DNA of 64,000 nt from Trachythela sp. YZ-2020 (lineage: Eukaryota; Cnidaria; Anthozoa; Malacalcyonacea; Clavulariidae). Where the stretch lies: NCBI GenBank assembly GCA_016169945.1, contig JADLSH010000365.1, forward strand, positions 733,501 to 797,500, read 5' to 3'. Shown here piece after piece: positions 14,701 through 25,886 of the stretch (position 1 is the stretch's first letter; the number at the start of each line of letters is the position of its first letter). Both the position numbers and the translations under genes were made by a program. The notes under the pieces are model-generated. The model worked only from the letters and a program-made list of their open reading frames with translations, searched no databases and was not told the DNA's origin.

Positions 14701-17517
14701 CCTCGACAAAAACCCAAACTCTTAGTGTATTGGTCTAGAACGAAGGAACAAACAAACAAAGAAACAAACAAACAAACACACATGCACGCACACAAACATA
14801 ACCTCCTGGGGAAAGTAAATATTGTCTACCTATTACACTAGGCGGTGTGTAAGATAACTCAATTCCCAATTCACCAGACAGTTTCCACGAGCTTGTGGTG
14901 GTATGTGCCACTGTTCTTACATTGCGAATTTCTCGATCAATCTTGTGCACAAGTGGGCTGACATCATCGTTGACCACTCTACCAGAATCAAAGACGGTTG
15001 GCGTTAGCGTCTGTAGGAAACGAACAGAAAAGCAATTTTAGTTTTTATAGCATTGATGGTTGTATTTTAATTTACAACTTTATGTTTTTTTCATATTTTT
15101 TTGTTTCGTCAACCGCCAGAATGCCAGATGCATTTAAAAAAGGAGCTAACTATATGTATGAACTTTAAAAAATCTAAAAGTAAACAAACGCTGTTCATCG
15201 CAAATACGCGACGTAATTTTAAAAAAAATTCCAGGTATGGTATAATAAATTATTATAAATCTAAGATCAAACCTGAATAACGGGATTTCCGTATCTAATA
15301 TCCTTGATGACAAACTTGAAATCACCATAGTTAAGTTTTAGCCGGTGGCCTGACTTATAACCGTTACATGGTCCTTTTGTATCCGCAACCCAACTATCCC
15401 CACTGCGTCTGAAATCTTGACCGACCCACTGACCACGACATCCTCCGCACCAACCGTAACCGAGGTAGTGTGCCAGATAAGCGAAATCATCCATAGTCAC
15501 ATCCATAACTCGTGTTTTCACATCAGATAGAGAAGTCAGAGCTGGTGGGCCTGAGAATGAGACGTTTTGAACATTAAGGTAAAAATATGAGGATTTTATT
15601 TTACTGCAGGGTATTTAAAAAATGGGTAATCCAACTTTAGCATGTTGTCGTGCGTTTATTATCTAGTTTATAGATTTACTTTTTTATACTAATAAAGATC
15701 ATTCTTTTAGCTGTCAAATGATACCATGCGATACAATGCGATCAAAAATGGCCAAATACGATACGATTAAAAATTGCCGATCGAAAACGCATTTTTCCAC
15801 CATTGGGAGTTGAGTACAAAGCTATTGTCTGCCTATTGAATGTTTCTCATTTCGGATTCAAATTTAAGAATCTTAATAAGATGGTGCAACCCATCGGGCT
15901 TATTTATCAAGTCTTGGTAATTTTATTGCGATTTCACAACGAAATTTGGTGGTTGAAACATTTTACGAAACAGGAAGTTTGCAGACTGAACTGGCAATGC
16001 TGAACGTTTCACAATGATAGGCAACCATTATTTGGGCAAATTCGAAAGACGTTTAAATCTCAAAGGTGGGAAAATGTGATTTCGACCACTCTTTTTTCAT
16101 CGGATCGTATTGAGCCATTATTGATCGCAGTGATATAAAAATGGTGTCATTTGACAGCCAAAAGCCTGGTCTTTATTTGTGTGAGAAAGGTAAACTCTAT
16201 AGACCAAATATTATGCGCGCGATATTATGCCAAAATTAAATTACCTTTTTTGATACACCCTGTATCACGCTTTGTCGTTCTACCTACTTTTGGCCAAGTT
16301 TGCATGTAGTTCAGTGCATCATTCAGCACCCTATGCGGACGACATTTATTAATTGCTGATACTGACTAGCTTAATTACTAACAAACTATAGGAACTCACT
16401 TGGATACATTTTACAACATTTGAGTTTATCGATACAGCTCAGTCCGCCACAACCGCCTCTATACAAGCCAGTTATGTAATAGCCATCTTTACATTTGCTC
16501 ATTCCCTGCTTGTTGAAAGATAACCCGATATCTTGGTCGTAACAGGCACCCCACCAATACGGATGGTTAGCAGGTTTGCAGCATATTCCGTAATCGAGAT
16601 AATGTAACGGCGGACCGGAACCCTTGGTACTTCGGTAAAGACCTTGTAGAAAATGTCCCGAGGGACAAGTACTCCATTGATTGTTGCTAAATGTGTGTTC
16701 AAATTTTGAATATGAATTGCTATATAGAATGAACCTATATTAGTTCTAAACTGGTTTCCCTAGAGGTCCAGTGAGGGGTATAATTATAATTATTTCCCTT
16801 ATCGTTTCAGTTTTAATACTCCCAAAGGCCGCGGAAGCATCTCAAAAGTAGGTGAGTACCGCCAAATAGGGTCACCTATCAGTCGTATACCCAGCGTCAT
16901 TTTTGGGGAAGGGAGGGGGGGGAGGTCAAAATAATCCTGATGGTAGAATGTAAGAAAAAGCATTGTTGGTTGGTCCGACGGGATCTCTTCTAAGGTCTCT
17001 GCAACACTTTTCCTGCATTCTGAGGTAACTTTTTACCTAACCTAAACGGTTATACTAGCACGTGGATTTTGCCCATTGATTGGAAAGAGGCACTTTCAAA
17101 CCGGAAAAAAGGCACTTTTATTTCATAAAAGGGGCACTTTCTCCATTTTGAAAAAAGTAGGAGGCACATGCCCCCAGTGCCCCCCCCCCTCTCCCTGGTT
17201 CCGCTGTTCCTGGTTATAATACAGGAGGAAAACGGAGTAACTTACTTGTTAAAGGTTTTGACCCAGTCAGCGGCCATACACTGTGTTGGTTGATGCCAGT
17301 AGGGACTAGTCCGTCCACAACATCTCGCTTGTTCAAGACGGGAAAGTTTATCATCTCCTAGGGCGCTCCTATAAAAACCATTGATGTAGTCCCTTGAATT
17401 TTGGCAGTTTGAGTAGCCTGGTTTGGCAAAACTGGTCGACCAATCAGTCGTGGAACACGACAGAGCCATTGCAGAGGAGAATATAAGAGGGAAAACTAAT
17501 AGGGTTTTCGCCAACAT
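11729..17517 (-). CDS. Secreted Cys-repeat protein with aerolysin-like pore-forming module (7 coding exons)
   Basis: Coding exons (minus): 17517-17246, 16686-16400, 15550-15273, 15010-14830, 13947-13674, 12568-12348, 11931-11729. All introns are GT-AG, phases agree, and the joined frame is 571 codons plus stop. The start chosen is the internal ATG at 17517, which begins a clear signal peptide (MLAKTLLVFPLIFSSAMA). Residues ~20-186 hold three repeats, each with a G[FL]YR turn and a Cys-Cys pair (RCCGR, ICCKP, KCCKM). Residues ~188-279 form a linker with CGGCRG and KFVIKDIRYGNPVIQ. Residues ~280-515 look like an aerolysin-type beta pore-forming module: TTTSSW near the start, a Ser/Thr/Lys-rich segment in exon 5 suggesting the membrane-inserting hairpin, PYTATVIAHF, and YEFTLTGKFEDVIG near the end. 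The tail (516-571) is Pro- and Lys-rich. The pore function is inferred from family resemblance; the target is unknown. Confidence 0.8.
12647..13624. repeat. Large foldback element in an intron of the aerolysin-like gene
   Basis: CAAATAATGAATGTTTATGA near 12650 is matched in reverse complement at about 13600-13622. A second inverted copy of the same end lies near 12800, so a smaller palindrome (about 12650-12813) sits at the left side. The whole lies between exons 5 and 6. No transposase is present. Confidence 0.7.
12988..13482. repeat. Foldback element with ~180-bp arms nested in the preceding one
   Basis: The left arm begins AGGGCTTATGCAGCG, and the right arm ends CGCTGCATAAGCCCT. Both arms carry the same tracts in inverse order (GTTCGAGTGAAACTCTC, CCATATCCCACTTCGTT, TGTGACATCACACTGCATAA) around a ~110-bp centre. 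Confidence 0.85.
14028..14721. repeat. Foldback element with TCGACC-repeat arms and an inner palindrome
   Basis: The outer ends are GAGTTGGGGTTTTTGTCGAG, matched inversely at about 14702-14720. Internal arms hold GTCGAGGGTCGAAAGTCGAG-type repeats (14030-14110) and their complement (14620-14705). The centre (14285-14535) is a near-perfect palindrome of ~115-bp arms with a short TTTTCATAACTA repeat at the tip. It lies between exons 4 and 5 of the aerolysin-like gene. Confidence 0.85.
15688..16182. repeat. Foldback element in intron 2 of the aerolysin-like gene
   Basis: Ends AATAAAGA...CTTTTAGCTGTCAAATGA (15690-15720) and its inverse TCATTTGACAGCCAAAAG (about 16147-16164) define ~100-bp diverged arms that include repeated GCGATC/ATACGAT words. 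It has no coding capacity. Confidence 0.7.
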
Positions 17518-17639
17518 GTTGAGGACTGGGTAGAATTCTAAAGGTATGATAAAAATGCATATAGTAAATGAGATCTTAATATTTGTGAATAATAAACATC
17601 TACGACCACATAGCCTGCTCACATGACATTTTTACACTC

Positions 17640-19828
17640 AGTAACTGTCTAAGCTCTAATTAGACTAATAATTATATTATGGTTTAATTTGCTTAGTCAC
17701 TAATTCATGATATAAAGTACATGATATCAGGGACGTAGCAAAGCATCTGGAGTTGAGGTGGTGTGAAAGAATTTTACTTGAAATATATTTGAACTTCAAT
17801 GTTAAAATTTACCAGAAGTGTAATGATTGTAAAAGACGTAAGATTTAAGGGCAATGTCGCAAGAATTCTTTCCAAGTATTTGGTCAAACGAAAAGCTGCT
17901 GACTACCAAACCTACCATACCTACACAACGAATCAGTATTTACTGCCAAGACTGAACAAGAGAATAAGTACCTAATTTTATACCTAAAATATTCATACAT
18001 TTAGTTAAAATATCTGAACGTCAGTGCCAAAACGTCTGACGATTCCCTGCTAGATTTAAGTAAACTAGAGTTTAGTTAGAGTTCACTGGTCGCGCCTTTT
18101 AGGGCCTGTTTACATGGAGGTATAGGGTGACCCTACCAGGAGGCTGCTTGCGTTGCCGATGCAGATGAGATTCCAAACTATTTGGAGCAAAAACGTCTCG
18201 AAAAAGAATAGTAAAGTCCATGGTTATTGACAGAAGTACTGAAGTATGCCGGTATATCAAACTATTGAACTGTTCAATCATCATTTGTGTTTCATATATA
18301 GCGACAATAGAACTGTTATTAAATTTTGTTTTTCAACGCTGTGGTCTTCTAGCTTCTGTATGCAATAATTGCATCAAGGACTGGCGCATATTTAAAGCAA
18401 TATATTTCCCAATTTAAAGCGAGTGAACCGTGCAGAACAGGGACGGAGGGACCCCGAGCAGGGGGGGGGGGTGGTGCGGGTGCTTCAGCCCCTCCCCCCA
18501 ATGATTTGTCATACATATTGTGATTTCTACAACGCGGCGCGATTTTTCGATTTTCACTGACATATAACTTTGATCCTGTTTTATATTTTTCAAATAGTCA
18601 GAAGCGCTATAACAGCGCTATAACAGTTGAATTTGTTTTAGGTATCAATACTGTACTAAAACCGATTATTTCACTTTAAGTCATGAAAAAAAAACATAAA
18701 AACATATTTAAATTTTCAATCCGAGTCGCGACAAGGTTTGTGGGTGAACTGTAAAAATATTACAACAGAGAAGAGTATATTATTGCTGCAGTTCATGTCT
18801 ATAAGACCATATTATAAATATATTCTTGATCTTCGTTGTTTATTGCTTGCTGAAAGTTACGCGGTGTTGCCTCGTCGGCTATCAGCCTCAGTCTCATGGC
18901 GAGAAATTCTGGACACTAGTGGGAGGCTAAATGTTTCGTCACAAGTCTACTGATCAATAATTCAAGATAGCGGGGAGAACGCATAGTAATAAGAATAAAC
19001 ATTTGCATATAGTATTTGTGTACAGTACTGGCGTCAATAAAGTTAATTGCGGGTTAATAATATATTCAAACTTCGCGAGCTTTCGCGCCGTATCGCCAGC
19101 TACATCCAGTATATTCACATTTATACGCGGTCAAAAGAGCTCGTAAAACTTCGATAAATAGCCTGGGAACCACAAGGAATGGTCACACAGCCACACAGCC
19201 TTCCTTCGATACAAAATGGAGGCAAATTCGAAGAAGAAGCACCGAGCTCAATTTGTTTATGCCTGACATTTGGTCGAATTTTGACCCCGGCGTCATATTT
19301 CAATGGCTGAAATCCGTCAAAATTCATGAAAATTACATCGCAATACCGAACTGGGTATATGTTGTGGATGTTTGGTCTGAATTGTCCCTAGAAACACAAT
19401 GTCTGGGCAAGCCAAATCAGATTGAACATGTTGCATATGTAAAATATTTCGTCTGAAAAGTGGAATTTATTGAAGTCTACTGAGGGTATGTACGCTATTT
19501 CACAATATAATTCCTAATAAAAATGATTCGTACTTAATTAATGCAATACCGAACCGAATTTACGTCGAGATATTCTAAATTTGTTCTTCGAACTTAGGTA
19601 TTAACAAGTACTAACAATATCAGATTGAACATATTGAATTTTAGCGCCAGGTTAAGAGCTAGGGCGATTTTTTTGTTAACTCCCATACAAGTTACAAGAG
19701 TTACGGCGGCCATATTGTTAATAAATATTTTCTATGTGCATGCCAAAAATGCGCATGCGTGTCCATAATTTCTCGCCATGCGACTCGAGCTCATGGTATA
19801 ATTGTTAATTATTTACACAGGGTGTGGA
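17640..19828. other. Gene-free region upstream of the aerolysin-like gene
   Basis: It should contain the promoter of the minus-strand gene starting near 17517, but I cannot point to a defined element. A G run lies at 18460-18470 and a doubled AGCGCTATAAC near 18604-18625. The ORFs here are short and show no family signature. Confidence 0.5.
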
Positions 19829-20785
19829 TGTTAAGGAATTTACTTCCTTGAGTGTTGAGGAAGTCTTATATATTTCCTAGTGCTACAAATGAATTACAGG
19901 TAATATCTAAAGGATCAAACTATTAGAATTTAAAAGTGAGACCTGCATGCAGGTGAATGTACACTCTGCATCACAATTCTATATAAAGTAAAACTTTTTT
20001 GAGCAGAAATTTCACTGGTACTGAGACTTTGGTATCTAAAGAAAGGATTATACTTCTAACTTCACGTTACTTCAATATCTGTTCTTCTTATACCAGTTCA
20101 CTACTTTAATTGTATCGTGAAAGAACACAAACATGCAATTTTAACTAAATAGAAGATCGGAAGTAGTTTCAACTTGTAGACACAAAAGCAAATTTCAGAT
20201 AAACAACTTATAGAAATATAGGGATGAATGCATGTCATTGTTTGAACGCCCACATGGCCACATGGCCACGTTTTGACCAAGTTACATATATTATTATGTT
20301 GGCCAACAGAAAGAGGGACTTGGAGCAAGTCTATATGCGAAAACCAAATTCAATAATTTAATTGTTTTATTATGCATTTAATGTGTAATATATCACCAAA
20401 ACAACTGTACTTTACACTCGAAACATAAAGTGTCATTGCTCGAGTTCTCGACAATAAAACTACAACAAAATTCATAGTAAAATCATGCCTAGAGCGATTC
20501 TAACCACGTCTTGATGTAAAAAGTATAATCTAAACACAAGCTAAATGAGTATACTATATATAAACATTCTTTTTGCAGGTGTTTTGAACAGTTTATTTAT
20601 TTCACACCATGTTTATATCTATTTGAGCGTGCACAGAGATGATAATACTGCGGTATTATCTGAGAAACAAGTCATACCTATACAGACTACACTACGAATT
20701 ATCTGTAGGCCAGCAGCCAATAAAAATTGATGAGAAATGCATAATATAAGGATAATTATATATTTAATGTCGATCGTTTACACAG
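19829..20785. repeat. Duplicated non-coding block, copy 1
   Basis: Starts TTAAGGAATTTACTTCCTTG, and ends TTTAATGTCGATCGTTTACA. The same block recurs at 21330-22256 with scattered substitutions and indels. It has no ORF conserved between the copies. Confidence 0.85.
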
Positions 20786-21329
20786 CTAGGGTGTGGTTGT
20801 CCTTCGTTGATCGGGTTTAGTACAATATATAGATTATATATAGTCATTTAAAATTACGACACATGTGTCTCAATAAGTTCTCAATAGAATCTCAAGTTTC
20901 CACTTTAGATACAAGATACCTTATATATAATCCGGTGCATTTGCAATTATATATCAATATATCGAAATTTTTGTGAATCATCTATTCCTTCTATTAATCT
21001 TTTGGTTAGAGATTCACAATATATGATGAGTAAGCACTTACCCAGGCAGGTAACGGCAATTATCACAAAGCTACGGAAGCCAAGCAAATACCATGCAGCT
21101 ATTTGTATTCTGGTAATGAACTGTACAGATCACAAGGAAGAGTGTAGATTGACTATAGCAATCACAGTACTTTAATTTTTATACTCTATCTTAAACCTCA
21201 TTAAAATCGTTTACGAATTTTTAACATACGTATACCTTAAAGCGAGACCGGTTTCCAAAGCTCAGTGAGATAAATTTTGGTATAAGAGAGATTATTCAAT
21301 TCTTATTCAATTATGTTCATCCTCATACT
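20786..21329. other. Spacer between the two duplicated blocks
   Basis: AT-rich sequence. I see no gene or RNA in it. Confidence 0.5.
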
Positions 21330-22256
21330 GTTAAGGAATTTACTTCCTTGAGTGTTGAGGAAGTCTTATATTTTTCCTAGTGCTACAAATCAATTACAGG
21401 TAATATCTAAATCACTAAACTATTAGAATTTAAAAGAGAAACTTAACCAGGTGTACACTCTGCATCACAATTCTATGTAAAGTAAACTTTTTTGATCAGA
21501 AATTTCACTGGTACTGAGACTTTGGGATCTAAAGAAAGGATTACTTCTAACTTCACGTTACTTCAACATCTGTACTTCTTATACCAGTTCACTACTTTAA
21601 TTGTATCGTGAAAGAACACGAACATGCAATTTTAACTAAATAGAAGATCGGAAATAGTTTCAACTTGTAGACCCAAAGCAAATTTCAGATAAACAACTTA
21701 TAGAAATATAGGGATGAATGCATGCCGTTGTTTGAACGCCCACACGCCCACGTTTTGACCAAATTATATAATATATTATTATGTTGGCCAACAGATAGAT
21801 GGGCTTGAAGCAAATCTATGCGAAAACCGAATTCAATAATTTAAATGTTTTATGCATTAATGTGTAATATATCACCAAAACAACTGTACTTTACACTCGG
21901 CGAAACATTAGGTGTCACTGCTCGAGTCCTCGACAATAAAACTACAACAAAAATCATTCTAACGACGTCTCGATGTAAAAAGTAATGTAAAAACAAATTA
22001 AATAAGTTAGAAATGAGTACTAAGCATTTTTTTGCAGTCGTTTTGAACAGTTTATTCTTGACACAATTACACCATGTTTATATCTATTAGTTCAACCCGC
22101 ACTGAGATGATAATACTGCGGTATTATCTGAGAAACATGTCGTACCTACAGACACCACGAATTATATCTGTACGCAGCCACCAATCAAAACAGACAATTG
22201 ATGAGAAATGCATAATATAATGATAATTATATATTTAATGTCGATCGTTTACACAG
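21330..22256. repeat. Duplicated non-coding block, copy 2
   Basis: Direct repeat of 19829-20785, offset by about 1.5 kb. Both copies keep the segments GAAGTCTTATAT, GAGACTTTGG and TACTGCGGTATTATCTGAGA. Confidence 0.85.
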
Positions 22257-23202
22257 GATGTGCAGGTTGCCCAATTCACTCGACCCCATGATACACGTGC
22301 TAAACAATGGGTTAGTTTTTGATGAAATACAGCGGGTCTTTTGGATCAACTGATCTACCTGAAAAATACAATAAGAACGTTTCGAGCGAAGGGCATCACT
22401 AACTTCCAGACGAAGGGCCTTCGCTACCCGCAGTATTTCGTATATAAACACTACCTATATACTCTAGCCTGTACACAGGCTATACCTACACTGGCACCAC
22501 ATTTTTAGTTTTTGATGAGCGTGGAAACTGGAGATTTGGAGAAAACCCCTCGAAGTACAGAAGACAATAAACCAAACTCTACTTACACGAATTTTCAAGT
22601 ACAGGGAAGTTACCCGTGAAACCGATGTAAATTATATCCCACTCTCGACCTACAGTATACCGTAATCTCTCCAATAAGCCTCCCTTTTTGATGAAGAAAA
22701 TTATTAAGCTTCCCTCCTCTCTAATATAGCCCCCTCTAATAAGCCACCCATTTACACAAAAACACAAGTGTTTTGATAAGATCTTTTGGTTTTCTTTACA
22801 CATTGTACTGTGCTTGAACAAACTTATCATACGAAATTATCATATCATTTTACGGAAAATAGATAAGTCCCCCCCCCCTTTTAAATAAGTCAACCTGTCC
22901 AATAATCCCCCACCACCAAAGGTGCTTGAAAAAATAAGTTCCCGGGAGGGGGGCTCATTAGAGATTACGGTAGTAGGCTTAACTCAGCGATAAGGAGCAA
23001 CGCGCTAACACATTTCCCCAAATTCAAATAGTATTCATGAGTATATTTATCTTTATGAAGATTTACAATTGAGATTGAGATTTATGTTCAGTTATTTAAC
23101 GCCAATAATATGCCGACGATGATTAATCCTAATTTTTAAATTTCATCTTTGTGTGCTATAGATTTCACATTGTTGTATTAATTATAAAAAAAACAGTTGC
23201 GT

Positions 23203-24324
23203 TTACAGCAAAAGGATTGAAACCATTACGACACTGGCCAAACAAAACTGCATCAAGCTTCTGAGCTGTGGAGAGGCGGTGGAACTGTCTGTTGTATTCA
23301 CTGTGGTTGTATTCACTGTGGTTGTATTTCTGATGGAACAGTCGGTTATATTCCTGGGAGTGATGTTGGTTGTATTCACTGTGGTTGTATTCACTGTGGT
23401 TGTATTCACTGTGGTTGTATTCACTGTGGTTGTATTTCTGATGGAACAGTCGGTTATATTCCTGGGAGTGATGTTGGACATATTCCCGGTTTTCTCGCTT
23501 CTTCGTGACAGGTTTTTTTGACGTGGCGGTATCGTCAGCGTCACTTTAGCATGCTTCTCTAAACTGGCAATAAATGCGTTGCGAACAACGCGATCTCCAA
23601 GGTACTTGCTGTCATCTACAGGAACAAGTACTGCAGCGTACGTTGTACTCTTGCCTTTAGATCGGTCACTATTGAGCTGTATTTGAAGATTGTTATACTC
23701 CATGTTGTTGTATTTGAAAGTGCATTGCATGTCAATGCGAAAATAGTCATTCTTAACAATTGTTCCAGGATTGCCAGCTAATATCTTGTTGATATGAAAA
23801 CTTGAGATAAGATTGGTGATTTCTTTTTGGAATTTTTTGCTTACATCTTTGACGATGTTTGCCTGGTAATCGTAATTGAAAGTCACTTCGCGGCCATCAG
23901 ATGTGTGTCCACCAATGCATTTTTTTAACTTATTCTCGCTATCCGCTCGAATCACTCGCCTTCGCGTCGAGTCTTCGCTGAGGTAGTCGCGTGTACTGCT
24001 TCCGACCGTGCCGCAGAAATCCCATGTAAACACGCCAGTATAGCACCAATGGTAGCTCATTTCGTGTTGGCCACATTGATGGTTCTCTCGGCATGGTTCG
24101 TTTTTACGGGTGACATCACGGGTAGGTGAACAATAATCCCAGCCTTCGTTTGTGTTACACCAGTAGTAACTCTCTCCCCTTGCAGCGCAATGGCCATCAC
24201 ACTGAGTATTGTAGTTGGAGGTGAAATGTGATGTTTCGTTAGTGTACAGTCGTCCAGACGTCTGCTGGACGCTCGTCATGACGACTAACATTAGGAGACT
24301 CGGTATTATTCTTCCATCAAGCAT
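23203..24324 (-). CDS. Secreted, probably GPI-anchored Cys-rich protein with Asn/Thr stalk (paralogue 1)
   Basis: One coding exon of 373 codons. The ATG at 24324 starts a signal peptide (MLDGRIIPSLLMLVVMTS). An upstream in-frame ATG at 24351 lies before a likely 3' splice site (TTGTTTTTAG), so a 5' UTR intron is probable. Two four-Cys modules follow, C-x3-C-x9-C-x8-C with SYYWCNTNEGWDYCS and C-x5-C-x9-C-x9-C with SYHWCYTGVFTWDFCG. They faintly recall the C-terminal half of fibronectin type II domains. A ~150-residue region (from RRRVIRADSENKLKK) has no family I recognise. A stalk of NTTTV repeats, rich in N-glycosylation sequons, precedes a hydrophobic C-terminus (FCLASVVMVSILLL) typical of a GPI signal. 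The protein is likely extracellular; function unknown. The paralogue at 31302 confirms the frame. Confidence 0.85.
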   Translation of the reverse strand: MLDGRIIPSLLMLVVMTSVQQTSGRLYTNETSHFTSNYNTQCDGHCAARGESYYWCNTNEGWDYCSPTRDVTRKNEPCRENHQCGQHEMSYHWCYTGVFTWDFCGTVGSSTRDYLSEDSTRRRVIRADSENKLKKCIGGHTSDGREVTFNYDYQANIVKDVSKKFQKEITNLISSFHINKILAGNPGTIVKNDYFRIDMQCTFKYNNMEYNNLQIQLNSDRSKGKSTTYAAVLVPVDDSKYLGDRVVRNAFIASLEKHAKVTLTIPPRQKNLSRRSEKTGNMSNITPRNITDCSIRNTTTVNTTTVNTTTVNTTTVNTTNITPRNITDCSIRNTTTVNTTTVNTTDSSTASPQLRSLMQFCLASVVMVSILLL

Positions 24325-24621
24325 CTTCAAAGTATTGTGAACTAAAAACAATTAAAAATCATCAAATTGTTGCATTGCTGTTGCAGTTATTGTCACTCCC
24401 ATCTTTTGTCAGTAAAAAAGTGCCGCCGATAATGGCGTTCTTACTGTCGTTTATTTTTCTTATGGTATTTACCACTGACCATGAAGATCGATCAGTGGCA
24501 ATGTCCCACTGGCCACATGGCCTGGATTTTGTACAAATAGTTTTGCTTTTTTGAATTTTCGAAGTTTATCGTGATGTTAACCCCCTCTATATTCCGGCCA
24601 CTGTTGGAGGGCTCCCCTTGT

Positions 24622-25783
24622 TAACGTTCCAGGACTACACCGCTGATAATTTTAATTATTAAGTTTAATTTTATAAGGTTTGTCACATCTTTTGTAGTAC
24701 ATTGCATAATATACAAGTCAATATACATAACGTTTACAAAATTGTGACCGATGGCATGGGCCGCGGAAGCATCTAAAAGTAGGGGGCACCGCCCCCAGTG
24801 TCCCCTCCCCGGTTCCGCGGCCCCTGGCCGGAAAAGTGTACGGGATTTCTCCGACTTTTAAAATCCGCGTATTTGGTGAACGAAATTGTGATGTATTTTT
24901 TTAACTTTTCCGGACTTTCTGGACTTTTGAGGATTTTTCGGACTTTTTGAGGATTTTTTCCCACTTTTCTGGATCTTTTTGCTTTTGAGGATTTTTCGGA
25001 CTTTTTGCAATTAATGTTTTTTTTGGACTTTTTGAGGATTTTTTACAAAGTGTATGGGATTTTCTGAGTGAAATGACCCTTAATTGTGGCTGGGTAATCA
25101 CAACAGCTTTTGGCCAATATATTACTGTGATCCCAAACGACAAATAGACATACGACTTACAAACTTACAAACGTACACACAAAAAATACTGTACAATCTA
25201 AAAACAGCATGCAAGAGGTTTAGACAAGTCACAAGCCTGATCGCATTTCAAACCTGAAATGGTTTTCCATGTTCGAGAGTCATTTACATTATAATTAATT
25301 TTTAGAGCGGAATGGCAGTAGTCGAGTAACAATTTCCTAAATGTAGTCAGAGAGTTAAATCTATTTGTTGTAGGTCTTGGTATAGACTTGCTCCAAGTCG
25401 ACCTCTGCTAGTCGAGGCCGCCAGCAGCATAAACAATTGACTTCCGCAAATTCCTTACTCTTTCGCAAATACTTCCTTGAAAATTCCTTCGTTATAAAGA
25501 CGATTCTAAAGACGAGGAACTTTGAGAAAGTCTAGTCTTGGTAGGGCATTCCAGATTCTTGTTGATTTTACGGTAAATTTTTGTTGATAGGTCGAGGTTT
25601 TACATTTCTTTGTTAGGAACTGCTTCGGACAATTTTGATCTACTGATATTGTATTCTTGTATTGCGTAAGCCGGCTTGACGTTTAGGAAGAACTGTATCA
25701 GAGAGATTCATAATGCCGCAATTTGTCTTGTAGAAGAGCATGTCCAGATATTCGTGCCAGTAACTTAGAGTAATGTTTATCGC
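24622..25783 (-). mobile_element. LINE remnant inserted in the left duplication copy
   Basis: The right copy of the duplication runs uninterrupted across this point, so this 1.16 kb is an insertion. On the minus strand, 25621-25508 reads KCKTSTYQQKFTVKSTRIWN then ALPRLDFLKVPRL, and about 25360-25230 reads SLTTFRKLLLDYCHSALKIN, which are tail features of LINE ORF2. The left part (24758-25070) holds an inverted GGGCCGCGGA...TCCGCGGCCC repeat and low-complexity GGACTTTTTGAGG tracts. Confidence 0.6.
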
Positions 25784-25886
25784 GTGTGTGTCAAATGACC
25801 ATGCGTTGATGCGCTCTGGTGGATTCTAGTTGTCTTACTTTTAATTTCGTAGTTCCCCCTCGGAGACCACAAAATTTGTTCATTAT

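Noticed and set aside
23279..23521. Plus-strand ORF rich in FTVVV
   Set aside because: Antisense shadow of the NTTTV stalk of the minus-strand gene, which has a paralogue, signal peptide and Cys modules.
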